A stretch of DNA of 64,000 nt from positions 186,001 to 250,000 of the forward strand of contig NZ_MLAR01000001.1 in NCBI RefSeq assembly GCF_002272925.1. Direction: 5' to 3'. How positions within the stretch are numbered: the first letter of the stretch is position 1; each line of letters begins with the position of its first letter. Below are positions 46,056 to 55,969 of this stretch, in pieces. Under the pieces are notes generated by a model. That model saw only the letters and a list, made by a program, of their open reading frames with translations, ran no database searches and had not been told where the DNA came from. Source of the stretch: Helicobacter sp. 13S00401-1 (lineage in GTDB: Bacteria > Campylobacterota > Campylobacteria > Campylobacterales > Helicobacteraceae). The position numbers and the translations under genes are program-made.

Positions 46056-47597
46056 ATGCAAAACAATCAAGCAGATATTTTAATACTAGACTTTGGTAGT
46101 CAGTACACTCAACTAATCGCAAGGCGTTTACGTGAGCATGGATTTTACGCCGAGATTGTTCCCTATTTTGAAAAGATAGATTCTATAAGGGCTAAAAGCC
46201 CTAAGGGTTTGATACTTAGTGGAGGTCCAGCAAGTATCTATGAAGAAGATGCTTATAAGCCAAACTTAGAGATCTTTGATCTAAACATACCTATATTAGG
46301 CATCTGTTATGGTATGCAGTTTTTGGTTGACTACTTTGGAGGCAAGGTAGCAAGAGCAGAAAAGCAAGAGTACGGTAAGGCTAAGTTAAAAATAGACACT
46401 AAGCAAGCTATATTTAAAGGTATTAATCAAGATAGTATTGTTTGGATGAGTCATGCAGATAAAGTAGAAAGCTTACCTGAAGGGTTTAGCTCTATAGCAT
46501 CAAGTGATAATACTGCAAATTGTGCATTTTTATGTGACAAGCAAAAAGTTTATGGTTTTCAGTTTCACCCTGAAGTAGTTCACTCTGAAGAGGGCTTTAA
46601 GTTTTTATCTAACTTTGCAGAGCTTTGTGGTGTTAAGCCAGAGTTTAATATGGATACATTTTTAAGCTATGAGATAGAAAACTTACAAAAGAGGATAAAA
46701 ACTGGCAAGGTGCTTTGTGCAGTCAGTGGTGGAGTAGATTCTAGTGTGGTAGCTACCCTTTTATATAAGGCTTTAGGAGAGCGCGTTATACCTGTTTTTG
46801 TAGATACGGGGCTTTTAAGAGAGGGTGAGAGGGATGCAGTTTGTATGATGTTTAAGCAGTATCTAAATGTACCACTTATCACAATAGATGCTAAGGATAT
46901 ATTTTTAGAGCGCTTAAAAGACGTAGTTGAGCCAGAGCAAAAAAGAAAGATCATAGGAGAGACTTTTATAGAGCTTTTTGAAAAAGAAGCAGCAAATCAC
47001 AGTGATATAAAGTATCTTGCCCAAGGTACTTTATACCCAGATGTTATAGAATCTACTAGTGCAAAAGGACCTTCAAAAGTTATAAAGTCTCACCATAACG
47101 TTGGGGGCTTGCCTGAAAAGATGAATCTAGAGTTAGTTGAGCCTTTAAGAGAGCTTTTTAAAGATGAGGTTAGAAACTTAGGGCTAAAACTAGGCATGGC
47201 AAAGCCTATGCTTTTAAGGCACCCTTTCCCAGGTCCTGGCCTTGCTATTAGGATTATAGGCAGTGTGGATGAAGAAAGTTTACACATCCTTAGAAAGGCA
47301 GATAATATCCTCTTAGATGAATTGCATAACTTTGGATTCTATAATAAAGTATGGCAGGCCTTTGTCGTGCTTTTAAACGTGAAGTCAGTTGGCGTTATGG
47401 GTGATAATAGGACTTATGAGAACACAGCTTGTGTAAGAGTAGTTGAGGCAAGTGATGGCATGAGTGCAGTTTTTGCACATCTTCCTTATGAGCTTTTAGA
47501 AAAAGTATCAAGTCGTATTATAAATGAAGTAGATGGGATTAATAGAGTGGTTTATGATATATCTAGTAAGCCACCAGCCACTATAGAGTGGGAGTAA
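46056..47597 (+). CDS. guaA: GMP synthase (glutamine-hydrolysing)
   Basis: 513 residues from ATG 46056, which has TAAGGA at a proper distance; ATG 46050 lies inside that site. The amidotransferase half has the catalytic Cys in LGICYGMQ and His/Glu in [13 protein letters not shown]; the ATP-pyrophosphatase half has SGGVDSSV. It converts XMP to GMP. Ends with the dimerisation part [12 protein letters not shown]. Lies just before ppk1, in the same direction. Confidence 0.97.
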   Translation: MQNNQADILILDFGSQYTQLIARRLREHGFYAEIVPYFEKIDSIRAKSPKGLILSGGPASIYEEDAYKPNLEIFDLNIPILGICYGMQFLVDYFGGKVARAEKQEYGKAKLKIDTKQAIFKGINQDSIVWMSHADKVESLPEGFSSIASSDNTANCAFLCDKQKVYGFQFHPEVVHSEEGFKFLSNFAELCGVKPEFNMDTFLSYEIENLQKRIKTGKVLCAVSGGVDSSVVATLLYKALGERVIPVFVDTGLLREGERDAVCMMFKQYLNVPLITIDAKDIFLERLKDVVEPEQKRKIIGETFIELFEKEAANHSDIKYLAQGTLYPDVIESTSAKGPSKVIKSHHNVGGLPEKMNLELVEPLRELFKDEVRNLGLKLGMAKPMLLRHPFPGPGLAIRIIGSVDEESLHILRKADNILLDELHNFGFYNKVWQAFVVLLNVKSVGVMGDNRTYENTACVRVVEASDGMSAVFAHLPYELLEKVSSRIINEVDGINRVVYDISSKPPATIEWE

Positions 47598-47639
47598 AAG
47601 TATCAGAGGTATTTGATAGGTCTATATAAGGAGACACAT

Positions 47640-49760
47640 ATGAACTCAAAACATGATGATAAGCAAAATGAAAGATTTTTTAATAGAGAGTTAAGTTGGC
47701 TTAGATTTAACGCACGTGTTTTAAACGAGGCAAAGTCTAATATACCAGTACTAGAAAGATTGAAATTTATAGCTATATATTTTACTAACTTAGATGAGTT
47801 TTATATGATAAGAGTGGCAGGTCTTATGAGCCTTTATACTAATGGCATCATAGAAAGTGGTGCTGATAAGCTAACTCCACTAGAACAGCTTACTTATATA
47901 AGAGAGTACTTGCATAAAGAAAAGTCTTATGTAGAAACTTTGTATGAAGACATTAAAGATGAACTAGCAAAAAACAACCTTATACTAAAACGCTTTGAGC
48001 AGCTAGGTAAAGATGATAAGTTAAAGATGAGGGAGTATTTTAAAAACTATCTTTATCCTATCATCGTACCTATAGTAGTTGATGCAACCCATCCTTTCCC
48101 TCACTTAAACAACCTTAGCTTTGCTATAGCTATAAAGCTAAAAGATATAGAAAGTGGTAATGTCAAATATGGCATAGTTAGGATTCCAAGAGTTTTGAAG
48201 AGATTTATTAGCGTTTGTCCTTATAACTACACGTTAGTAGAAGAAGTAGTTGGAGAGTTTGCAGAAGAGCTTTTTACAGGTTATGAAAGCTTAGCTTATG
48301 TGCCTTTTAGGGTTACAAGAAATGCAGACATGGAGATAGAAGAAGAAGAAGCAGATGACTTTATAGCTTTGATGAGTGAAGGTATAAGGGCGCGTAAAAA
48401 AGGCGAGATAGTAAGACTAGAGATAGGTAAGCCTAATGTAGAAGGTGAGAAAAAAAATCTTATACAGTTTATAAAACGTCAAATCAAAGTAAAAGCTGGT
48501 ATGAGTGATCTTGATATATATGAGTACACTATGCCACTAGGAGGGGGTGCATTTTGGGAGTTAATCGCTTTAAAAGAGTATGCTAACTTGCTAAGCCCAA
48601 CTTATGTCCCAAAGATTTTGCCCCCCCTAGAAGATAGCTCTACGTCTATATTTTCTCATATAGATAATGGCGATATTATGCTTTTTCACCCTTATGAAAG
48701 CTTTGAGCCAGTAGTTAACTTTATACAACAAGCTTCAAAAGATGATAAGGTTTTATCCATACGTATGACGCTTTATAGGACGGGGAAAAATAGCTCCATA
48801 ATTAGAGCTCTAACAGAAGCAGCTGAAAACAAGCAAGTTACAGTTTTAGTTGAGTTAAAAGCTAGGTTTGATGAAGAAAACAACCTCCACTGGGCTAAAG
48901 CTTTAGAATCTGCTGGCGCTCATGTAATCTATGGAATCCCAAATCTAAAAGTACACGCCAAGATAGCCTTAGTAGTTAGGAAAGATGAAGGTAAGCTAAA
49001 AGAGTATGTTCACTTAAGCACAGGAAACTATAACTCAGCCACTGCTAAGATTTATACTGATGTAAGTCTTTTTACTGCTAATACTAATTTTGGAAAAGAT
49101 GCTATAAAACTCTTTCACTCTCTTTCAACTGGGACTACTCCGAAGACTTATTTAAATACGCTTTATACTGCGCCAACTCAGATAAAGCCTAAGCTTTTAA
49201 GTCTTATAGCTGGTGAGATAGCCCATAAAGAACAAGGTCATATCATCTTAAAAGCTAATGCTTGCGTAGATGTAGATGTGATAAATGCGCTTTATGAAGC
49301 TTCAAATGCTGGAGTAAAGATAGATATGATAATAAGAGGGATTTGCTGCTTGCGACCTGGCGTAAAAGGCATGAGTGAAAATATAAGAGTGTTTTCTTTG
49401 ATAGGAAAGTATCTAGAGCACGCAAGGATATACTACTTTAAGCATGATGTTAATCAAGTTTACTTTTCAAGTGCTGATATCATGCCTAGAAACTTGGAGA
49501 GAAGAGTAGAGCTACTAACTCCAGTACTAGTGGAATCTCTAAGAACTAAGCTTACTACTTTGCTAGATCTTCAGTTAAAAGATAATGTACAGCTTTATAG
49601 TTTAGATTCTAATGGTGAGTACATAAAGGTGCATAATAATGATAAGCCTATGTCTTCTCAAATCTTTTATGAAGACCATATAACTAAACTTTATGATGGC
49701 ACAAGCCGTCATCATCAAAAGATAAAAAAACTACTTTCTAGGTACACTCGTGAAAGCTAG
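47640..49760 (+). CDS. ppk1: Polyphosphate kinase
   Basis: I choose ATG 47640 (MNSKHDDKQNERFFNREL), because AAGGAG sits 7 bp before it; the frame can be read 9 codons further upstream. 706 residues. FFNRELSWLRFNARVL is the N-domain signature, and IPNLKVHAKIALVV holds the autophosphorylated His. YVHLSTGNYN contains the second conserved His. PPK1 makes inorganic polyphosphate from ATP. The C7 run inside the gene (48621-48627) is codon-required and probably not a phase switch. Confidence 0.95.
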   Translation: MNSKHDDKQNERFFNRELSWLRFNARVLNEAKSNIPVLERLKFIAIYFTNLDEFYMIRVAGLMSLYTNGIIESGADKLTPLEQLTYIREYLHKEKSYVETLYEDIKDELAKNNLILKRFEQLGKDDKLKMREYFKNYLYPIIVPIVVDATHPFPHLNNLSFAIAIKLKDIESGNVKYGIVRIPRVLKRFISVCPYNYTLVEEVVGEFAEELFTGYESLAYVPFRVTRNADMEIEEEEADDFIALMSEGIRARKKGEIVRLEIGKPNVEGEKKNLIQFIKRQIKVKAGMSDLDIYEYTMPLGGGAFWELIALKEYANLLSPTYVPKILPPLEDSSTSIFSHIDNGDIMLFHPYESFEPVVNFIQQASKDDKVLSIRMTLYRTGKNSSIIRALTEAAENKQVTVLVELKARFDEENNLHWAKALESAGAHVIYGIPNLKVHAKIALVVRKDEGKLKEYVHLSTGNYNSATAKIYTDVSLFTANTNFGKDAIKLFHSLSTGTTPKTYLNTLYTAPTQIKPKLLSLIAGEIAHKEQGHIILKANACVDVDVINALYEASNAGVKIDMIIRGICCLRPGVKGMSENIRVFSLIGKYLEHARIYYFKHDVNQVYFSSADIMPRNLERRVELLTPVLVESLRTKLTTLLDLQLKDNVQLYSLDSNGEYIKVHNNDKPMSSQIFYEDHITKLYDGTSRHHQKIKKLLSRYTRES

Positions 49761-49799
49761 AAATAGTTACAAATAAAATCAAAATAGGAGTTTTTTCAC

Positions 49800-50543
49800 A
49801 TGAAGTTTTCAGGTAAAAATGTTTTAATCACAGGTGCTAGCAAAGGCATAGGCGCAGATATAGCTAGGACTTTAGCAGGCTTTGGATTAAAAGTATGGAT
49901 AAATTATAGAAGTAATGCTGAGCTTGCTTTAAAACTAAAAGCAGAGCTAGATTCTAAAGGATTCCAAAGTGCTGTAGTGCCATTTGATGCAACTAGTGAG
50001 GCTGAGTTTATAGAAGCCATAAAGTTAATAGTTGAGTGTGATGGCGAGCTTTCTTACCTAGTAAATAACGCCGGTATCACTAATGACAAGCTAGCTTTGC
50101 GTATGAAGCTAGAAGACTTTGATTCTGTCATAAAAGGGAATCTTAACTCTTGCTTTATAGGATGCAGGGAAGCTTTAAAAGTTATGAGTAAGCAAAAAAG
50201 TGGAAGCGTAGTTAATATCTCTTCCATAGTAGGCGAAAGGGGCAATGCTGGTCAAGTAAACTATAGTGCGAGCAAAGGTGGCATGATAGCTATGACTAAG
50301 AGCTTTGCTTATGAAGGAGCTATGAGAGGCGTTAGATTTAATACTATTACTCCAGGCTTTATAAGAACAGATATGACTGAAGAGCTAAGTGAAGAAGTTA
50401 AAGAAAGCTATGTAAATGCTATCCCTTTAAAAAGACTAGGAGAAGGCAGTGATATAGCTAATGGCGTGGCATTTTTACTAAGTGATTATTCAAGTTATAT
50501 AACTGGAGAAGTCTTAAAGATAAATGGCGGGATGTATATGTAA
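49800..50543 (+). CDS. fabG: 3-oxoacyl-[acyl-carrier-protein] reductase
   Basis: 247 residues. NVLITGASKGIGADIA for the cofactor, YLVNNAGIT, and the catalytic YSASKGGMIAMTKS identify a FabG-type SDR. It reduces 3-oxoacyl-ACP in fatty acid elongation. TAGGAG sits before ATG 49800. acpP, which often lies beside fabG, is not in the window; a GspF-like gene follows instead. Confidence 0.9.
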   Translation: MKFSGKNVLITGASKGIGADIARTLAGFGLKVWINYRSNAELALKLKAELDSKGFQSAVVPFDATSEAEFIEAIKLIVECDGELSYLVNNAGITNDKLALRMKLEDFDSVIKGNLNSCFIGCREALKVMSKQKSGSVVNISSIVGERGNAGQVNYSASKGGMIAMTKSFAYEGAMRGVRFNTITPGFIRTDMTEELSEEVKESYVNAIPLKRLGEGSDIANGVAFLLSDYSSYITGEVLKINGGMYM

Positions 50544-50568
50544 GCATTCTATAAAATAAAGGCTAGGC

Positions 50569-51747
50569 TTGAAGCGTTTTGAATGCACTTATATAAAAGA
50601 TACTAAAACTTTTAAAAAAACTTTCTTTGGTAAAGATGCAAAGACTATTTGCCTAAGGCTAGAAAAAAAGGGCTTTTTAATAGTTGGCATAAAAGAGTTA
50701 GCTTTTTTGGGTGATCTTTTTAGTGCGTCTTTGATAGAAGAAAGTGAAAGTATGTTTTGGCAGTTAAGCCATGGTCTAGCCTCTGGTATGCCTTTACTTT
50801 TGCTTTTAGATTCTATTTTCGAAAATCTTTATCATAGGGATGTAAAAGCCCTAGTCTTAGATATAAAAGCAAGTATACAAAAAGGACACCCTATAAGTTC
50901 TGCTTTAAAAAGACATCCAAAAGTTTGTTCTCCTTTTATCTGTGCTATCTATGAAGTAGGTGAGAAAAGTGGCAATGTAAGCGAGGTTTGCAAGATCTGT
51001 GCTAATGAGATAAAAGCTAAAAATGAGTTAAAAAACTCCTTTAAAAAAAGCCTTATCTACCCAGTATTTATGCTTATATCTATATTCATTGCAGTTGTGG
51101 GCATAAGCTTATATGTAGTACCTGAGTTTGTGGGTATCTTTGAAAGCTTTGAAGCTACTTTACCTCTTCCAACACTACTTTTAACAGCCTTAAGCGATAT
51201 GGTAAGTAGTTACTATCTATACTTTTTAGGCTTTATCATCCTAGTAGCATGGGCTTTGTTTTATTTAAAAAGGCGTTATGTTTATCTTTTTAGCTATCTT
51301 GTTTTTAGATTCCCACTTTTTGGTAAGGCCATGTTTTATTATGAGATGCATAGATTTTCCTTAGTGCTTTTTTACTTTATAAAAAGCTCTTACCCTATAG
51401 ATAAAGCGCTTTTTACAACTATAGGTTTTTGTAATAACTTATATATAAAAGGTAGGCTTTCTATAGTGCATGATAAGCTTTTGCTTGGCCAAACTTTAAG
51501 TACAGGCTTTAAGGCAACTAAGTTAGATATAGCTAATATCTCTTTAATCCAAAATGGAGAAAAAACAGGCAACTTAGACTTTGCTATGGACTTTAATGCA
51601 AAGTATTACAAACGCATGCACTATAGTTTGCTAACTAAGATAGTCTCTAGTCTTTCACCTGTGCTTACTATAGTAGTTGGACTTATAATCTTGTTTTTAG
51701 CTTTAGCTGTTATAACTCCTATGTGGGAGCTAGTGGGCAGTGTGTAA
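50569..51747 (+). CDS. GspF/PilC/CtsF-like inner membrane protein
   Basis: 392 residues starting at TTG 50569 with AAAGG upstream; no ATG fits. Two repeats of the type II secretion F domain are visible: SFWQLSHGLASGMPLLLLL... with VGEKSGNVSEVCK, and FSLVLFYFIKSSYPIDKAL with LIQNGEKTGNLD. Three membrane segments lie at about 165-185, 220-240 and 368-390. In Campylobacter, CtsF of this family is needed for natural transformation. No other secretion gene is beside it, but a pseudopilin gene lies at 40393. Confidence 0.82.
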   Translation: MKRFECTYIKDTKTFKKTFFGKDAKTICLRLEKKGFLIVGIKELAFLGDLFSASLIEESESMFWQLSHGLASGMPLLLLLDSIFENLYHRDVKALVLDIKASIQKGHPISSALKRHPKVCSPFICAIYEVGEKSGNVSEVCKICANEIKAKNELKNSFKKSLIYPVFMLISIFIAVVGISLYVVPEFVGIFESFEATLPLPTLLLTALSDMVSSYYLYFLGFIILVAWALFYLKRRYVYLFSYLVFRFPLFGKAMFYYEMHRFSLVLFYFIKSSYPIDKALFTTIGFCNNLYIKGRLSIVHDKLLLGQTLSTGFKATKLDIANISLIQNGEKTGNLDFAMDFNAKYYKRMHYSLLTKIVSSLSPVLTIVVGLIILFLALAVITPMWELVGSV

Positions 51748-51830
51748 AAGCTTGTAAGCTCTATTTGCTTTAATCGTTAAATCTTATATGATAAAATGTA
51801 AGATTAATTTCATCCTAGAAGAGGTTTAAT

Positions 51831-53774
51831 ATGGCTAAAAGAATCAAACCAGAATCAAAAGCAGAAGTTGATGTATTACTAGATGAGATAAGAGATCAAG
51901 AAGAAGAGTTAAAAGAAACTAAAGATAGTGAAACAAAACTAAGTGTGGATGAGAGACTAGAAAAGATATTTAATGAGGCTAAAGATAAGTTTATATCTTA
52001 TGAGGCCATAGCACAAACTATAGAATCTAATCCCGACAAAGCCCTAGTAAAAAAGATAAACTCCCTTTGTAAAAAGTACAAAAAAAAGCTTATATCAAGC
52101 TCAGAGCTAGCTAAAAACCAAAACGCAGCTGATAAGATAAAACAAGAAAAAGAAAGACAAAAGTTTATAAACGAAAGTGCACAAGAAGAGTTTGACTTTA
52201 TGCGTGAAAAAGAGCTTTCTGAGTGGAGTAGAAGTGATAGTCCAGTTAGGATGTATCTACGCGAGATGGGTGCTGAAAGACTACTAACCAAGGAAGAAGA
52301 AGTTGTTTTAAGCAAGCAAATTGAGCTTGGAGAAGACATCATTATAGATGCGATTTGCTCAGTCCCTTATCTAATAGACTTTATCCATGATTATGAAAGC
52401 CCTTTGCTAAAACGTGAAAGACGTGTAAAAGAGCTTTTTAAAAGTTTTGAAGATAGTAAGAGTGATGGCGATGACTACGATGATGATATAGAAGCAGAAG
52501 AGGGTGCTGAAGAGCAAGTAACATCTAAGAAAGAAAAAGAGAGAGTAGAAAAAGTAAAAGAAGGTTTTAGTGCGCTAGAAAAAGCAAAACTAGAATGGCT
52601 AGAAGTCTTAGAAGCTGAGGTTGAAGAAGATAAAGATAAGCAGCTTTTACACTTTTTAACACTTGCTAAGAAGAAACATATCTTAAAGCAGCGTTTACTT
52701 GATCTAGGACCAACATCTAAGCTTATAAATGAACTTACAAAAGCTATGGAAAACAGCCTTAAAAATGATAAAGAGGGCTTTGAGCAAGAGAAAAAAAGAC
52801 TTGAATATAAGCTACCACTTTTTAATGATACTTTGAGAGAAAACCACGAAAAGATTCTAGAAAATATAGTTGAGATGAGTAGGGAAGATATAGTGGCAAG
52901 CGTGCCAGAAACTACTATGGTTAGTGTTTATATGGACTTAAAAAAGCTTTATCAAACTAAAAAAGCTAGTGAAGGAGACTTTAACTTAGACCCTGCAAAG
53001 CTAAAAGAGATTTTAGAACAGATTAACCGTGGAAAGATGATATCTGATAGGGCTAAAACTCAGATGGCAAAAAGCAATCTTCGCCTTGTAGTTAGCATCG
53101 CAAAACGTTATACAAATAGAGGCTTACCGTTTTTAGATCTAATCCAAGAAGGTAACATAGGTCTTATGAAGGCTGTTGATAAGTTTGAGTATCAAAAAGA
53201 GTATAAGTTTAGTACCTATGCTACTTGGTGGATAAAGCAAGCTATCTCTAGATCCATTGCTGATCAAGCGCGCACTATTAGGATTCCAATACATATGATA
53301 GATACTATCAATAAGATAAGAAATATCATGCGTAAGTACTCTCAAGAAAATGGTAGAGAGATGGATGTAGAAGATATAGCAAAAGAAGTGGGACTTAGTG
53401 TAGATAAAGTTAAAAATGTAGTAAAAATCACCCGTGAGCCTATATCTTTAGAAGCCCCTATAGGCAATGATGATGATGGTAAGTATGGTGATTTTGTAGA
53501 AGATAAAACATCTATGAGTCCAATAGATATGATGTTAAAAGAAGACTTAAAAGCACAGATTGAAGACATCTTAAGCAACCTTAATGAAAGGGAAAAAACT
53601 GTTATAAAAATGCGTTTTGGCCTTTTGCCTGATGAAAGTGACTGCACTTTAGAAGAGATAGGAAAAGCACTAGAGGTTACAAGAGAGCGCGTTAGACAAA
53701 TAGAATCTAGTGCTATCAAAAAGCTAAAGCATCCTAGAGTTGGACGAAAACTTAAGTCTTACCTAGGTGGCTAG
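51831..53774 (+). CDS. rpoD: Principal sigma factor RpoD (sigma-70)
   Basis: 647 residues. Region 1.2 DSPVRMYLREMG, region 2 NLRLVVSIAKRYTNRGLPFLDLIQEGNIGLMKAVDKFEY (shown in part), -10-binding YATWWIKQAI, and region 4 LEEIGKALEVTRERVRQIE are clear. An acidic non-conserved part lies between regions 1 and 2. It directs most transcription. Weak -10 candidate TATGATAAAAT near 51788. A 6-bp hairpin at 53769-53785 covers its stop codon. Confidence 0.97.
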   Translation: MAKRIKPESKAEVDVLLDEIRDQEEELKETKDSETKLSVDERLEKIFNEAKDKFISYEAIAQTIESNPDKALVKKINSLCKKYKKKLISSSELAKNQNAADKIKQEKERQKFINESAQEEFDFMREKELSEWSRSDSPVRMYLREMGAERLLTKEEEVVLSKQIELGEDIIIDAICSVPYLIDFIHDYESPLLKRERRVKELFKSFEDSKSDGDDYDDDIEAEEGAEEQVTSKKEKERVEKVKEGFSALEKAKLEWLEVLEAEVEEDKDKQLLHFLTLAKKKHILKQRLLDLGPTSKLINELTKAMENSLKNDKEGFEQEKKRLEYKLPLFNDTLRENHEKILENIVEMSREDIVASVPETTMVSVYMDLKKLYQTKKASEGDFNLDPAKLKEILEQINRGKMISDRAKTQMAKSNLRLVVSIAKRYTNRGLPFLDLIQEGNIGLMKAVDKFEYQKEYKFSTYATWWIKQAISRSIADQARTIRIPIHMIDTINKIRNIMRKYSQENGREMDVEDIAKEVGLSVDKVKNVVKITREPISLEAPIGNDDDGKYGDFVEDKTSMSPIDMMLKEDLKAQIEDILSNLNEREKTVIKMRFGLLPDESDCTLEEIGKALEVTRERVRQIESSAIKKLKHPRVGRKLKSYLGG

Positions 53775-53837
53775 GGATACTAGCCTAAGAAGCTAAAAGC
53801 AGTGCCTTAAAAAAGGCCAAGATTTAAAAGGGAAGGC

Positions 53838-53873
53838 ATGTTAAAGAACAAAAGTCTTTTAAAGGAGGGCTAA
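53838..53873 (+). CDS. Candidate 11-residue leader peptide before the phase-variable gene
   Basis: ATG 53838 with AAGGGAAGG just upstream opens a frame of 11 codons (MLKNKSLLKEG) ending in TAA at 53871-53873. The last codons overlap the AAAGGAGGG site of the next start at 53875. Translation of this mini-gene could couple to, or compete with, the next gene. It is very short and could be chance. Confidence 0.3.
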   Translation: MLKNKSLLKEG

Positions 53874-53874
53874 T

Positions 53875-54947
53875 TTGAATCCTAAAAGCTATATCTTAAA
53901 AAGTCTTAGACTAGATAGAATTTATAGCTTGACTTTATCTATCTTGCCTTCTATTACCCCCCCCCCCCCACTATCCAACAAAATTTATCATATATGAAAA
54001 ATCTTGCCAAAAGAGTATTAAAGGGTAGAACAAGGAAGCTAGTAGGGAACTTTTATCATAAAAGCCTTTTTTTATACTTCATGTTAAAAAAGGGCTTTTG
54101 GCAAAGAAACGTTAAAGGCTTTAGAAAAGTAAAAAAGCCTATAAAACCTTACGCTTTTATAAGAGTGTGTAATGAGATTCCAACCTTAAAAGCAAGTTTA
54201 GAATCTATAGTTTTTTTGGAGCGTGGTGTTATAGTTTATAATGACTGCACTGATGGTAGTGAAGAAGTAATCTTAGAGTTTTGTAAAAAATATAGTGATT
54301 TTAAAGCATATAAGTATCCCCACAAGGTAAAAAGACCATACGCGCCAGGCGAGGTATTTCCAGAAGGGTATAAAGAACTTTATGAGTACTATAACTTTGC
54401 ACTAGATAAGATTCCAAAAGATGAGTGGCTTTTAAAGATAGATGTAGATCAAATCTACATGCAAGATATAACAGAAGAAAGCTTTAAGCTTATAGAGTAT
54501 GAAAATGATATAGTTTGCTATCCACGTGTTAACTTGCATGTATTAGATGGTGAAGTCTTAGTTAGCAAAGACATACCTTTAAGTGATGTAGATGATCACT
54601 GGCTTATCTTTAATCACAATCTTTCTTTTAAGATGTGTGCAAATAGCCATGGTGTTATGGAAGTCCTTGTCCTCCCACACTCTGGCATAAGAGTAAAAAA
54701 GTCCTCTATAAACTCCTTTCACTTTCCAGTACTAAAAAAGCAGAGGTTTGTAAGTGATAAAAGTAAGTTTTTTACTTGGGAAGAGTTTAAAGCTAGGTAT
54801 AAAGAAGATAGCTCCAAATTAATACGTGGGGGATACACTCCTTTAAGTATGGGTGAAGAGATACTGGATTTAGATCTTTTTGATGAAAAACTACCAGAGA
54901 TTTTAGAAAAAATTGACTATCCTTACAAAGACACTAAAGATATTTGA
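53875..54947 (+). CDS. CgtA-like N-acetylgalactosaminyltransferase, phase-variable, currently out of frame
   Basis: The best start is TTG 53875 with a near-ideal AAAGGAGGG. The frame from it enters a run of 13 C at 53957-53969 and then stops at 53995-53997, so the protein is truncated to about 40 residues here. The body of the gene is open from 53994 on (317 residues) and has no ribosome binding site of its own. With 14 or 11 C the frames join without stops and give 357 residues. The body has AFIRVCNEIPTLKASLE, YNDCTDGSEE and the DxD motif in LLKIDVDQIY, as in the Campylobacter CgtA beta-1,4-GalNAc transferase of lipooligosaccharide. Acceptor unknown. Confidence 0.75.
53957..53969 (+). repeat. 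Homopolymeric C13 tract (phase-variation switch)
   Basis: Thirteen consecutive C inside the 5' part of the CgtA-like gene. Slippage by one base changes the reading frame. The present length is an OFF state; 14 or 11 would be ON. Confidence 0.85.
54114..54184 (+). repeat. Exact 71-nt direct repeat, copy 1
   Basis: Identical to 55150-55220. It lies in the first CgtA-like gene and encodes the GFRKVKKPIKPYAFIRVCNE region. Confidence 0.85.
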
Positions 54948-54984
54948 TGTTAGGGCTTATGTAAAAGTAGAAAGGAAAGAAGTT

Positions 54985-55962
54985 GTGCGGTTAGAATTAA
55001 GTGCGTTTCTTAGTGGCCTTATCCCTTCTTTTTCTTATAAAAACTTCTTTATAACAAGTTTTGCTAAAAAAGTCCTAAAAGATAGGCTAAAAGAGGTGGC
55101 AATATGGGGTTGTGCTAGGACTTATGATCTATCTTTTAAGCTTAGATTAAAAGGCTTTAGAAAAGTAAAAAAGCCTATAAAACCTTACGCTTTTATAAGA
55201 GTGTGTAATGAGATTCCAACTTTAAAAGTAAGCCTAGAAAGCATAGCCTTTTTAGAAAGAGGCATCATTGCTTATAATGACTGCACTGATGGTAGCAAGG
55301 AAGTTATATTAGAGTTTTGCAAGCAACATGAAGGCTTTAAAGCTTATGAGTATCCCTACCATGTAAAGCCTATCAAGCAAGAAGGACGGAGTTTTGGTAA
55401 AGACTATAAAGAACTTTATGAGTACTATAACTTTGCACTAGACAAGATTCCAAAAGATGAGTGGCTTTTGAAAATTGATGTTGACCAGATATACCTTCAA
55501 GATATTACAGAAGAGAGCTTTAAGTATGTAGAGTATGAAAATGATATAGTTTTTTACCCACGTGTGAATTTACATGTGATTGATGATGAAGTCTTAGTTG
55601 GTAAAGATGTGCCCTTAAGTGATGTAGATGACCACTGGCTTATCTTTAACCACAACCTTAGTTTTAAGAAGTTTGTAGATCGCAATTTTGTGATGGAGAT
55701 TTTAAACTTGCCCCACACTAAGTTAAACTATATAAAGTCTACTATAAACTCCTTTCACTTTCCCTTCCTAAAAAAGCAAAGATTTACTAGCGATAAAAGT
55801 AGGTTTTTAAGTCTTGAAGAGTTTAAAGATAGATATAAAAATGATAGAGCTTCTATAGTCGCAGATAATCATTTGCCAGTTAGAAAAGGAGAGTTATTAA
55901 ACCTAGAGCTTTTTGATGAAAAACTGCCAGAGGTGTTAAAAAAGCTTAAGTTTAACCCTTAA
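54985..55962 (+). CDS. Second CgtA-like N-acetylgalactosaminyltransferase (no homopolymer tract)
   Basis: I choose GTG 54985 with AAAGGA 8 bp upstream (325 residues); longer in-frame starts overlap the previous gene. The core matches copy 1 almost residue for residue: AFIRVCNEIPTLKVSLE, YNDCTDGSKEV, ALDKIPKDEWLLKIDVDQIY, and SFHFPFLKKQRF. The N-terminal 60 residues and some loops differ. Patches of near-identical DNA alternate with diverged ones, as expected from gene conversion between tandem copies. It lacks a C-tract and is probably always on. Product likely modifies surface glycolipid. Confidence 0.75.
   Translation: MRLELSAFLSGLIPSFSYKNFFITSFAKKVLKDRLKEVAIWGCARTYDLSFKLRLKGFRKVKKPIKPYAFIRVCNEIPTLKVSLESIAFLERGIIAYNDCTDGSKEVILEFCKQHEGFKAYEYPYHVKPIKQEGRSFGKDYKELYEYYNFALDKIPKDEWLLKIDVDQIYLQDITEESFKYVEYENDIVFYPRVNLHVIDDEVLVGKDVPLSDVDDHWLIFNHNLSFKKFVDRNFVMEILNLPHTKLNYIKSTINSFHFPFLKKQRFTSDKSRFLSLEEFKDRYKNDRASIVADNHLPVRKGELLNLELFDEKLPEVLKKLKFNP
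55150..55220 (+). repeat. Exact 71-nt direct repeat, copy 2
   Basis: Identical to 54114-54184, 1036 bp away. Recombination between the copies would fuse the two glycosyltransferase genes and delete the intervening DNA. Confidence 0.85.
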
Positions 55963-55969
55963 AATTGAA

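Noticed and set aside
48621-48627. C7 run in ppk1 as a phase switch
   Set aside because: It encodes conserved Pro residues in the right frame, and seven bases is short for high-frequency slippage. The gene is intact.
53804-53817. GCCTT-AAAA-AAGGC hairpin after rpoD as a terminator
   Set aside because: The stem is only 5 bp and no T-run follows, so I did not list it as a feature.
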